Shown piece by piece: positions 10,755 through 21,279 of a stretch of DNA of 64,000 bases. Below the pieces are notes generated by a model. It saw nothing but the letters and a program-made list of their open reading frames with translations. It had not been told where the DNA came from and did not search any database. The number at the start of each line of letters is the position of its first letter. Within the stretch, counting starts at the first letter, position 1. The stretch is taken from positions 23,734,001 through 23,798,000 of the forward strand of contig CM067541.1 in assembly GCA_034509755.1 (NCBI GenBank). Reading direction: 5' to 3'. The stretch is from Anisodus tanguticus. Lineage: Eukaryota; Streptophyta; Magnoliopsida; Solanales; Solanaceae. Position numbers and translations under genes: made by a program.

Positions 10755-11700
10755 TCATCTAATTTGTCGATGGGATATGAGTCCTAATGGAAATGAATCA
10801 CGTAAATGATTTCAAGTTACCAGTAATGGATTATAGATCATCATTTAAGATGGATCAATAATAGATACTTAAAAATTTCAAAGTATGAGATGAGATTAGA
10901 ATGTTCCACCTAAGATGGATCATAACGAAATGACTTGGGAAGATATAGATCATAAGTATAAGTCATGAGGTTGAATGAACTACCCAGGTGTAGAGGTACC
11001 TTGAAAAGAGAGTCGTGCAGGCTACGTAACAAAATGTAATAATAGTCGTAAGCTCGATAAATTCTGAGTGGTACATCTCAGTATAAGAATAAGGTCTAAA
11101 AGGATATCATGTTATAGCCTCATATGAGTTCTTAGAATAGTTACATAGCTAATGGTTTGATGAGTCACGAGTGAAGTGTAGTATGTGGATAAGTCCAACA
11201 TTCGAGGATGAATGTTCAATGTTCCTAACTGGGGAATGATGTAACACCCATTATCTTTTACGTTAAAATGTGTCGTAGTTAATCCACATGTAATGTAACA
11301 CCCCGTTATTTCAAATTTAGATTTGAATCGCCCAATGTATGTCAGTAGATGCGAACCCGCATGGATAAGGTTGTGTTCAAATATTCAGATCAAGAGCCTA
11401 GCACATAATAAAATGAAGCCCCGAAATAATTTTAGACTTTAAAGTATGACAACTATGATTAGAAATTAATCAAGATAATAGGATAAATATTATATGGACA
11501 GCAATTAAATTTGGACTTACACTGTGATGTGACAACAAATAAATTAGATAGGATTGAGTTATTAAGTAATTGCTAAAGTTCATTTGTTTGCCAAAAGACC
11601 TATAATTAGAAGTCTAGGGATTTCTTCGAATTATAGGTCTTTTGGCAAACAAATGAGTTTCTGGACTTGCAACTCGTTTTCCTCTTGTTATACACCCGAC
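10755..11700 (+). mobile_element. Gypsy-C: 3' end of a chromovirus-type element with LTR start, inverted copy at 26205-27215
   Basis: 11199-11237 carries ATTCGAGGATGAATGTTC and GGGGAATGA, a phrase typical of the pol end and polypurine tract of Tekay/Del Gypsy elements. TGTAACACCC follows at 11241. A second TGTAACACCCCG lies at about 11296. The whole block is repeated in inverted orientation at 26205-27215. No intact coding sequence. Confidence 0.65.
11581..11655. repeat. Near-perfect 32-bp inverted repeat (hairpin)
   Basis: Arms 11581-11612 and 11624-11655 are complementary except one base, with an 11-base loop. The arm CATTTGTTTGCCAAAAGACC shares its core with the junction of the 405-bp tandem repeat, so the hairpin was probably built from that repeat. 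It interrupts the Gypsy-C block, whose inverted partner lacks it. Confidence 0.85.
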
Positions 11701-12241
11701 TCTGAACATGAATATCGCTTGTGTTCAGGCTTACACACAAAACTTGGAAGATCGTAAGAGGTAGCAATGAGTTGATCGACAGCGAGATAGGGGTTAGCAT
11801 AAGAAGGCCCGATACACCGATAATACAGGAGACTTCAGAGGTGTGTTTAGGCTACAGTTCTCTAGCCGCCCATCTTATCCGGTAACTAGTGCACCACTGC
11901 AGTTTTAGGGCCAGCGTCGTGATTAGATTGCTTATTCTGGCCAAGGTCGGAGTTCGTAGACATCAGGCCCATAGTATAGAGGCGCGTCTAGTTAGTTGAG
12001 ACCCTTGTTGCCCTATTGTGATCAATGTGACAGAGATTATTCTGGGCAGTGTCGTCAGGGTTCGGATATGTGCTATTCATGTGGGCAACCAGATTATATT
12101 ATGCGGTTTTGTCCAACGAGAGGCGGATGCGGTATGGTGTAGGTCTGTCTTAGGAAGTATGTTATTTGGCTATACAGACTTATAATTCTATACAGCCTTT
12201 TCCAACAAATAAATTAGATAGGATAGGATTGGGTCGTGACA
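11700..12241 (+). pseudogene. Gypsy gag fragment with zinc knuckle, followed by an LTR end
   Basis: Around 12040-12110 the plus strand reads YSGQCRQGSDMCYSCGQPDY and then IMRFCPTRGG. This matches the paired zinc knuckles of chromovirus gag, which bind element RNA. The second knuckle has Tyr where His is expected, so it is broken. No long frame surrounds it. The stretch ends with GGGTCGTGACA at 12231-12241, the same LTR ending as in Gypsy-I. Confidence 0.55.
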
Positions 12242-13477
12242 AACTTGGTAACAGAGCAGGTCTGTCATAGGGAGTCTACAAGCCTATAAGGCATTTAGGA
12301 TGATAGTTACCTTTCTTCTTGATCTAGAATCGTGTTATAGAGTCAAACTATAAGAATTCTCTCTGTAAACCTTATCGTGTTTATGATTACAACAATGTCT
12401 TCTTCCAATAGGGCTATGATTAGTCAGGGATCGTTGATATTTAAAGGGGTCAAAGATGCCAATATCTCAGGGTCAAAGTTGTAAAGGTCGAATGAGACCA
12501 CCTTTACCATCTTGTAGTCAGTGTGGTCGAAATGCCAGATTATGTCGCAAAGGTACATGGGGTTGGTTTAGTGTGGCAGTCGTGGCCACAACATTCCGAA
12601 GTATCCCAAGTTGATGCACAAAAGTAAGAATAAGATGATTATGAGTTGTACTGATGAAAAGCAGAAGAAATCATTAGAAGGTTTAGTAGGTTATGAAAAT
12701 TTACACGTTTTACAGTGACTTTTGCTGATTAGAGTGAGGGAATATGTTATGTACATGCGACCTAATTGTAGTGTCTTACGAGAATAAATTGGGAATTGTC
12801 CCAGATTATCATTAACGAGAATGGATTGCCACAGTCGAATTATCTGAAGAGTGACGATTAGTAATTTAAGAAGATCACGTAAAGTGACATACCCAGAATA
12901 GTGAGCCCAAGTCATAAATAAGGATCGAGTTATCCACGGTAATGGAAGGGGACATAAGCCTCTCGTCCGTGCGTAAAGGGCGATATTGTGTATTATTGAG
13001 AATTACATATATCAATATTGGTAAGCTAAGGCATACTATAAGTATTGGACTGGTAAGGTCTTCGGCTTCATTATGCAGCATGTTACAATTCTAAATAACC
13101 TCTGGATAACAATAGGGGCAATTGAGGATGAGAACTATGGAACAATTGAAGAATGGTTGTAAGAAATATGAAAATGGTTAATAAGTATGAATGGAATGGT
13201 ATGATCAAGTATCAAGGCAGAAATGTTTTCATTTAATGATGAGTAGAAGGAAGGATTACGATAGGAAGGATAAAGGTGACTGAGATTATAGTCACAAAGG
13301 TATGATTACTCCAGGACAACGTAAAGACCATTGGTAAAGGAGGGACAATAAGAACTCTTTGGCCAAAGGTGACGAACCTCTGATGTTCAAGAAGATAGTA
13401 TGAGAAATACTTTGAGATAAGAGACCCCCTAAAGCAAATTGAAATGGAAATGTAAAGGTAAGATGAATGAGCACGCG
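12242..13477 (+). mobile_element. Gypsy-C internal region (primer site plus degraded gag), homologous to 51831-53175
   Basis: Begins with a primer-binding site TGGTAACAGAGC at 12246-12257, one base different from the tRNA-Met site. It then follows the internal region of Gypsy-I base for base with small changes, including the zinc-knuckle trace SCSQCGRNARLCRKGT near 12505-12555. The first knuckle has lost its His. Similarity ends at about 13477, where SIRE-like Copia-D begins abruptly. All frames are closed. Confidence 0.7.
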
Positions 13478-13481
13478 GTCG

Positions 13482-13994
13482 AAGGCAGAAGCCTTGAATA
13501 TTGCTAATCAAATCGCTAATAGAGTCTATTTGAGGCCAGGAACAAAGATGACACCCTATGAGATTATAAATGGAAAGAAACCAAACTTGCTTTACTTTAA
13601 TGTTTTTGGGTGTATTTATTATATTTTAAATGACAGGGATCATTTGGAAAAATTTGACTCTAAGTGTGATAAAGGAATTTTTGTTGGCTATTCACAAAAT
13701 AGTCATGCTTATCGAGTATACAATATGAGATCCAGAATTGTACAAGAGTCTGTAAATGTTATCTTAGATGATCTTTCTGATGTTTCAGGAAAAACAATTG
13801 AAAATAACATTATAGATACAGTGGAAAGTCCACAGATTGTAGAAGAATCGGATGTTGCCACAAATATTGCCACACCTGAAGCAACAATAGAGACCACAGA
13901 GGCCACAAATAAGGAATCAAGTGCTGAACTGTTAGACAAGTTCGTAGGGATCCCTCATCAAGGATTAGAAAAACTCATCCAATGGGCCAAGTGA
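13482..13994 (+). pseudogene. Copia-D integrase, C-terminal part
   Basis: Translation starts in ALNIANQIANRVYLRPGTKM and continues TPYEIINGKKPNL, FGCIYYILNDRDHLEKFDSK, IFVGYSQNSHAYRVYN. These are the conserved C-terminal integrase blocks of Copia. A Thr/Glu/Ala-rich linker follows to a stop at 13992. Copia-F has the same stop position, so it predates the split of the two copies. The D, D, E catalytic core is absent. Confidence 0.75.
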
Positions 13995-14344
13995 TAGGGG
14001 GAGTTTTTGAAGGAATTATAAGAAGAGGCAAAGAACCACTCAACTATAGAGAAATGGTAAGGTATGTGTGTATGTCAACCATATACCAAGAGGTTAGTCT
14101 TTCTTGTTTTATATCTACATTAGAACCAAAGAATGTTGTAGAAGCACTTAAAAGATAATTTCTAGATACAAGCAATGCAAGAAGCTTGAACAATTTTCTC
14201 GAAATTAAGTCTAGGACTTAGTTCCACGTCCAAATAATACAAATGTAATTGGAACTAAGTAGATTTTTAAAAATAAATCAGACGAATCGGGAACAGTTGT
14301 TAGAAACAAAGCACATCTAGTTGCACAAGGTTATACTCAGGTTG

Positions 14345-15278
14345 AAGGATTGATTTTGATGAAACATTTGCACCTGTAGCTAGAATCAAGTCGATTAGAC
14401 TTTTACTTGCTATTGCTTGTTGTCTGAAAATTACTTTACACCAAATGGATGTAAAAGGTGCCTTCTTAAATGGTTATCTATAGAAGGAGGTATATGTTGA
14501 ACAACAAAAAGGATTTAAAGATCATTACCATCCGCACTAGGTGTACAAGCTTAAAAAGTCTTTGTATGGGTTGAAGCGAGCCCCTCGTGCATGGTATGAT
14601 CGTTTAACTAACTTTCTTCTTGAATTTGGTTTTAACCGTGGCGAAGTTGATCATACTTTGTTTATTAAACGACATGGTGTAGATATTATAATTGCTCAAA
14701 TCTACATGGATGACATAGTCTTTGGATCGACTTCACAGTCGTACCTAAATTCATTTGTTAAAGCAATGTCATCGACATTTGAAATGAGCATGATTGGGGA
14801 ATTAACTTTTTTCTTAGGCTTGCAGATAAAGCAAAGTGAAGATGGAATCTTCATCTCACAGAGTAAATATGCCAAGAATCTAGTTAAAAGATTTGGTTTG
14901 GAGAATGCCAAACAGATAAAAATGCCAATGGGTTCATCGCAGAAGGTATGTAGGGATAATGTTGGTGAAAATATCGACCCAACATTATATCGATCTATGA
15001 TAGGTAACATTCTTTATCTTACTGCTAATCGCTCAGATATTATGTTTAGTGTTTGTGTTTGTGCACGTTTTCAAACCTGTCCCAAAATGTCCCACTTAAA
15101 TGCTGTGAAACGTATTATTCGATATGTTGCCGGCACGTGTGACTTGGGAATCTGGTATTCCAAAGACACTAATTCTAACTTAATAGGATTTAGTGACTCG
15201 GATTGGGCTGGAGATGTGGATGATAGAAAAATTACAAGTAGAGGATGTTTTTATCTTGACAATGACTTTGTTTCATAG
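14345..15278 (+). pseudogene. Copia-D reverse transcriptase
   Basis: Blocks in order: DFDETFAPVARIKSIRLLLA, HQMDVKGAFLNGYL, then two in-frame TAG stops (about 14481 and 14538), KKSLYGLKRAPRAWYDRL, the palm motif IYMDDIVFGS (YMDD, where Copia usually has YVDD), FFLGLQIKQSEDGIFISQSK, YRSMIGNILYLTANRSDI and DSDWAGDVDDRKITSRGCFY. The protein after the second stop runs 245 codons without a break, so this half is relatively well preserved. RT would copy element RNA into DNA in the cytoplasmic particle; the stops and missing gag make this copy dead. Confidence 0.8.
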
Positions 15279-15625
15279 TATAGTCATAAACAAAACTGTG
15301 TCTCACTTTCAACTCAGCTGGAAGTTGTTGCTCTCAATTAATATAGCTACGACACATGTTAGACGACTATGGATTTACTAGCAACATTTTGATTTTGTAC
15401 TGTGATAATTTGAGTGCTATTAATATTTCCAAAAATCCAGTTCAACACTCACGTACAAAACATATTGATATTAGACATCACTTTTTAAGAGATTTAGTTG
15501 AAAAACATCTAGTTCAAATTGAATATATTGACACTCTTCATCAACTAGCTGATATTTTTACAAAAGCTTTGGACCATGAGAGATTTTCTAGTTTAAAGAG
15601 ATCTCTTGGTCTTTGTAATCTCTAA
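15279..15625 (+). pseudogene. Copia-D RNase H, C-terminal part
   Basis: After a TAG at 15276-15278, frame-broken sequence leads into CDNLSAINISKNPVQHSRTK, HIDIRHHFLRDLVEKHLVQI and ADIFTKALDHERFSSLKRSL, ending in a stop at 15623-15625. These are the typical last blocks of Copia pol. The first catalytic part is damaged. Confidence 0.75.
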
Positions 15626-15795
15626 AAAGGCATTTTTGGTGAATGTCGGCTGAAATGTTGTCTAACATTTAGGGTGACATTTATCTATGTTATATCACTA
15701 ACAGATTATTGTTGTTGTATGGTGCATAACTTTTGGTCACACACGGATGATCCTTCAATAAGAATATGTTATCAAAGTGATACCGTTCTCTGCGA

Positions 15796-15832
<37 letters not shown>

Positions 15833-16413
15833 TATATATCATAAAAGGAGTATCAAAATAAGGCAAAGCCTTTACAAATATTTGGCAACTGTGAAAAATG
15901 GGCAAAGACCGTGAAAAGATACCGTTCCAATTCTATAGGAGTATCGAGTGCTTCAAAAGAGATTTGAGAATACCATAAAAATATTCTTATTTTTTACACG
16001 ATTTTTTTATATGTGTTTTATGATTAGACCAATGACACAATGGGAAAATGTTACATTGGTCCAGTGGTCAAACTCATAAAGTGCATATAAAACGTGTCGT
16101 GGTTTGTTGCCAAATCTGAAGATTCTTGGGGGATCAAAATACTTGTGTCGTCCAAAATGTTGCTAACATTGCTGTTGACATTTTCAGAATGTGATATGTG
16201 TTGGGATGTTGTTCTTATCTGATTTTTGAAATAGCAGATTTTACTCCCTATTATTTGCCTTGTTTAATGGAATTTCATAATTTAAAATGATAAGATTAAA
16301 CTTTATTCCTACCGTGATGTTTATCTTTTATCCCAATATTTTAGGTGTAAGTTATTGTGTAAAATTGAAATACCTAAAAATAAGGGATCTTTGTTGCTAA
16401 TAAAAGGTTTGTC
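15626..16413 (+). other. Non-coding spacer between pol and the extra ORF of Copia-D
   Basis: About 0.8 kb, AT-rich, no ORF. It contains a (TA) microsatellite at 15800-15840. No clear LTR boundary was found. A TATA-like GTATATAAATATTCC lies at 16417-16431, about 95 bases before the ATG of the next ORF, and may be its promoter. Confidence 0.45.
15800..15840. repeat. (TA)n microsatellite
   Basis: Uninterrupted TA dinucleotides for about 30 bases, then one G and a shorter TA run. Confidence 0.9.
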
Positions 16414-16523
16414 ATGTATATAAATATTCCTCTTATTTGCTATTATTTCATCATTTCCAATTTTCCCATTAAAAAAATAAAAAAAGGAAAATCACATCGG
16501 GCATACATCTGCTTACCTAACCG

Positions 16524-16818
16524 ATGGAATCACGAAACCAAACTCCAATCTCTATCAGAAACCCTAACTTCTCAAAACCCTCTCCCAAATTTTCACCATT
16601 GGAAACATTACCAATGTCAGAACAAATGTCATCCAACATCCACTCCAACACTCTAATGAGCACAAGCCCTCCAATGAATACGGAGGCATCTGAGCACAAT
16701 GATCCCTAGCAAGTAGAACAACCACCCTCTTCCTCCAATCTCTCAGAAAACCCATGTACAACAATAATGTTTAAAGATTTTGATGAACCTTTAGCTATTA
16801 GCTATTAGCTATCCTGGA
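16524..16818 (+). pseudogene. Extra ORF downstream of pol in Copia-D, 5' part
   Basis: ATG at 16524 opens a Ser/Pro/Asn-rich, low-complexity protein start (MESRNQTPISIRNPNFSKPS) with one stop at about 16707; in the same frame it continues EQPPSSSNLSENP and KDFDEPLAI. hAT-1 then interrupts it. The continuation at 26006 is homologous to the 28040-28386 ORF of Copia-F, so this is a family-wide ORF, not chance. It lies where SIRE elements carry a third ORF. I do not recognise a domain; no signal peptide or membrane segment is evident here, so calling it envelope-like would rest on position alone. Confidence 0.5.
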
Positions 16819-16853
16819 GATGATAATAGGGGTGGCCAGTGGGCCGGGCTCAG
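16819..16853. repeat. hAT-1 left target duplication and TIR
   Basis: GATGATAA followed by TAGGGGTGGCCAGTGGGCCG. The right partners are the TIR ending at 25997 and the duplication at 25998-26005. Confidence 0.9.
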
Positions 16854-17030
16854 GACCTTCGGGCTGAGATTGGCGGGATCGGGTCGGGGCGAGACGGGGG
16901 AAGGGACGGGATCGGGTCGGGTCGGGTCAGGCGGGATCGGAATAGGTAGGATTTGCCGAAGTCCCACCCCGATCCCGATCCCGTCGTAATCGGGTTGGGT
17001 CGGGATCGATATCGGGATCCCGAGCGGTTG
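16854..17030. repeat. hAT-1 subterminal GC-rich repeats
   Basis: Many copies of a GGGATCGGG/GGGTCGGG word on the plus strand, next to the TIR. The same kind of block is at 20165-20232, 44570-44750, 46025-46210 and 49020-49195 in this family. Such subterminal arrays are typical transposase-binding regions in hAT elements. Their G-runs could also form quadruplexes. Confidence 0.7.
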
Positions 17031-17257
17031 TTTTTTTTTTGCACTTAATTTAAAAAATAACATATATATAAAAAAACTCAATAATTAAATAAGACAAGAT
17101 AGTGTAATAAAAACATCCCAATGCTGTTTTTGTGCGTCTTATATTATTTAATAGACATATGATTTTTTTTGTAATACAAATACAATTGTCAAAATTGTAA
17201 CTTTGTGGTGTTGTTCAAAAGTTGCAAATTACATAGTAAAATTGCAATTAAAAAAAA

Positions 17258-19691
17258 TTACATTCTGAAAAAAACATGTTCTAGTTTCTTGATAATATCC
17301 TGTGGTTCTTCGGTTGGAATTTGTATTTGTTTGTCAAATTTCTCCACGTCGCTTCCACCACCTTCGGATACGATTTCGTTGTAGTTTTCATCTTCTTCTT
17401 CGTTGAACTCCGGTTGACCGCACCTTCTCCTCTCCGCTCGTATCCAATCTCTAAATAATACTACAATCTCCAAGTTGTCTCCGGCTAATGAGTGTCTGTG
17501 CTATCCTATTTGATATTTGCTAGCAGAAAAAGCTCTTTCAGACGCCGATGATGACGCTTGAATGTTCAAAACATCTCGGCTATCATTGAAAGTGTCAGAA
17601 AGGTCTTCTTATTCCCCCTCCAGTATTTCAGCAAGTCTTCACGTCCTTCTTCATTGAGAACTACTTGGTACGGTACAGAACCCTGCAAAACAAAAATATC
17701 AAACTCGCTAATTTGGTTAGTAGTGGTACGGCCGCACATTTTATTTCTGAGGCTTTCAATACTAGCCGCAGAAACAGCATGTCTTTTGTGAGGTTGTGTT
17801 GAAGAAGAAGAAGAAGATGGTATAGAAGCCAGTAGGTTACTAGAACTTTCTTGTTGGTAAAACCTATATACTTTTTTGCATTGGTCTTCTACGCTAGACA
17901 ACACTTATTCTTTAGGTTGTTCAATAGGTGGTGGGTGATTTAGATTTTTGGGACTTGGAGGTGGTAGTACTTCTATACAATCGTAAATAGTTTCAATTAG
18001 TGATTTAGTACCGTCTATTTTAATAGTCGGATTTAATACAGAACCAATAATATAAATAGTGGGAATAGGAATAAAATATTTTTTTATTTTGACAAACATT
18101 TTTTTAATAGCTGCCATATAAGCTGGTTTTTCCATATATTCACTAAGTAATAAAAATATTAGAGTTATATAAAACAACATAGTTGAAATAGTAGGATAAT
18201 ATATACCGGAAAATTCTTTTGTTGCTAGAAAAAATTTCTCTAAAAATATAATAAGTTCGGAAATTTTTACCCAATCACTATCTACAATCATATCAGCTGG
18301 ATTTTGATTATGAGAGTTAAAAAATAAAGTTATAGGTTTTCTATAGTCATAAGCAACAAGTAGTTGCTCGTATAAAGAATTCCACCTAGTGGATACTTCT
18401 TGTGGAATTTTTCTATAAGATAGTCCTCAATCGTGACAAGTTTTTTTATATTCTTTTCTACGTTGTGCTTTATTTCTTTTAAAAATAAAGTTTATAGCAA
18501 ATTGTATTTTACTAAGAATGTCTTCAAAAAGTGATAGACCATCCTTTACAATTAAGTTATATATATGGCACGCGCATTTTATATGAAAATGATCTGGAAA
18601 ATATGGAGTTAAACTATTCTTTAAAATTGTAATTGTTAGAAGAAGCGTTATCTAATGTAATAGTCATAATTTTATCAGTTATTCCGTAATAATTGCACAC
18701 TTGATAAATATTTTCTGCAATAAAAGTACCAGTGTGCCTATCATCTATATATATATACGCTAAGATACTTTTTTTCATAGACCATTTATAATCTATCCAA
18801 TGACAGGTTACCGTTAAATAATCATGGTTGTTAGTACTACGGCCTATATCAAAAGTGATAGCCACTTTTCCATTAAAATGATATAATGAATAATGTAAAT
18901 ATTGTTGATATTCATGTGCAAATTTAAATACATCTCTCTTAACAGTTGATCTAGGAAAACCGTTAAAAGCAGGATTATACATATCTCTAATGTAATGAAT
19001 AAAACTGGGAGATGAAGGAAATGAAAAAGGCAAACCCTCCACAACAACTAATTTTGCTATTGCTTCCCTATCTCTATGTTTATTGTATTTAGGGCCTACA
19101 ATTCCCCCCGTCATAGGGTTAATTTGACCATGTACTTGGTCCGGGACAGTATCATTATGTGAACATTGTCCCGATGGAGCGGATGTTTGCGCACCCGGTT
19201 TTGAAGCCTCGTATTGGGCATACCTAGCTGGATGAGCCCTTGATACGTGTCTCATTAAACCCCCCGTCCCACCGTGACCTTTTCCAGTTTTAAATTTTAA
19301 AACATCTTTACAAATTTTACATCTAGCTACTTGATTCTCTACGTCCCTATCAAAAAATGTCCATGCATCTGATTTTAATGGTCGTTTTGCTGGACCTCGT
19401 CTCATACTAGGGGGGAATATGAGGCATTTCAGTTGAAGGTGCACTAGTGGTTGTGTTGTCATCTACATTAGTGGATGTATCATCTAGATCATCGTCTAAA
19501 TTAAAGTCTTCTTGAGTTTCAGAAAATAGCTTCTCGTCTAAATCTAATGGTATTGTAGGAAAATGCTCAGTATCAACAAAATCATCCTGTGTAGGAATAG
19601 GATTTTGTCTAGAAATAGGATCCTTACCCTTGTTTCCCCTACTAGAAGAAGCATGACCCCTACCCGTAAGCATACATTTAAATCCTTCTAT
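17258..19691 (-). pseudogene. hAT-1 transposase, broken
   Basis: Minus strand, N to C: acidic start, a BED zinc finger (SDAWTFFDRDVENQ, CKIC, LMRHVSRAH), the catalytic region (ITFDIGRS, HWIDYKWSMKK, ITLDNASSNN), a helical insertion and the hATC dimerisation domain (YWRGNKKTFLTLSMIAE, EIVVLFRDWIRAERRRCGQP). Several lesions are visible by comparison with hAT-2 and hAT-3. The expected start is ATA at 19689-19691, so the first usable Met is seven codons later. A C-run has one extra base at about 19405 (frameshift). About 8 bases are lost at 18635-18640. There is a TGA/TAA in the region before 17905 and a frame loss after 17566. Dead copy of a RICESLEEPER-like transposase. Confidence 0.85.
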
Positions 19692-19997
19692 TATAAATTT
19701 ATAATTATACTAATAAATAATTAAAGGAAATGAAATTAAGTGTGCTAAATAAAATAAACAGACAATAATAATTTAATGACGGAACGAATGTACCAAACGC
19801 CGACGTAACGTCGACGTGTAATCGAGAGGTTGAAAATTGAAACTTTGCTCGATGGAAGATCCTCAAGCTAGTTGCCAACTTCACTCCCAAATGAATAAAT
19901 AAAATTGAATATTTAGTAGACAATGTAGACTTGTAAAGAGATAGATTGAGTATTGAGAGATTAGAGAGATTGTAGGAAGATTTATGAGAAAATGAGG

Positions 19998-20005
19998 TAT
20001 TTATA
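19998..20005 (-). promoter_or_regulatory. TATA box of hAT-1 transposase
   Basis: TATAAATA on the minus strand, about 310 bases before the ancestral start codon. hAT-2 (40774) and hAT-3 (46370) have the same box at the same distance, followed by the same CT-rich leader. Confidence 0.6.
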
Positions 20006-21271
20006 GTTGGAAAATTGGGTTAAAGTGTAAATATAATAACCTATGAGTTAAAAATAAATATTAAGGGGTAGGGTGGTTGGGGGAAGGGTGGAGGCCAAAA
20101 ATGGCTGTTGCACAACGATCAAAATGTAAAATGGCCGTTGGTGCAACGGTTATTTTTGCAAAAGGGGGGCTTTCGGGCGGGATTGGGACGGGACCGGGAT
20201 TGGGTCGGGACTGGCGGGCTGGGACGGGTCGGTGTTGACACCCAATTTTGTCTCATCTTTTTTGATTTATTTGCAATTTTAAATGTTTTTGATACCTCAA
20301 AAAATATTTTTATATATATATACATATATATTATTATTCTCAATATTATTATTATTATTATTATTATTCGTATTTCTACAACCATTTGCCTTTTTAAATC
20401 ATGATCATAGTTTCTATTCTAATATTCTATATTATTTTATTTTTGCAAAACAACATCGTATTTTTTATTTTAAATTAAGCTTAAGCATTTCACAAATATT
20501 ATGTTTTATTATTATCACATCTTATATTATATTCTAAATAATTTACATTTTTTTTTATTCAAAGCATTTTTAATATTAAACCCCTTTTGTATTTTTAGAT
20601 CCATAACCCATTTTATTTCCCAACCCAAAAATAAGCTCTACCTAAAACTTTCACCCATTTTAAAGGAGGCAGCCCATTTGGCCACCCCCATTTTCTACAT
20701 AACCAGCCCAAACCACCCGAAATCTCGGCCCAGACCCAACAGCCCAACTCTCCATTCCCCTTTATTTCCCTTATCTCACACGTCATCCCATTCTCCCAAA
20801 ACTCCCTATTCCGCCCAAGCCCAATCAACCGACCCGAGCCCAATCCCAATTAAAACCTCCCCATTGTCCAAAACCAACCCATTTCACCCCAAAACCTAAC
20901 CAAATCCCAAAACCAGACGACCCTACCAAAACCGATAGCCCTTCACCCAAAACACCCTTCGAACCGCCGGATAAACACCAACACCACTGCCACCATCGAG
21001 CCCTCACATCGCCCAGTCCATTTTTCCCTTTTTCTGCAAACCCCAGAGCCTTGAATAGCTCATCCAATCAAATCGTCTTGAAATTGCAAAGCATGCATGA
21101 GTCGTTGGGTCTCTAGGAAGAACATTCAAGGATTCGGTGGGTAATAGCATAAACCCGTACCCCTTTCATTATCATCTCAGTTTTCAAAATCTGAAAAAAA
21201 AACCGTCACATTTCAATATTTGTTTTTGAATTCAAAATTCAAACCTCAGCCATTAGGATCTCGGTTGGGGC

Positions 21272-21279
21272 TATAAATA
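21272..21279 (+). promoter_or_regulatory. TATA box of the solo LTR promoter
   Basis: GGGGCTATAAATAGAACCC is a canonical plant TATA box about 1.04 kb into the LTR, where the U3/R border would lie. It suggests plus orientation and a start site near 21305. Confidence 0.6.
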
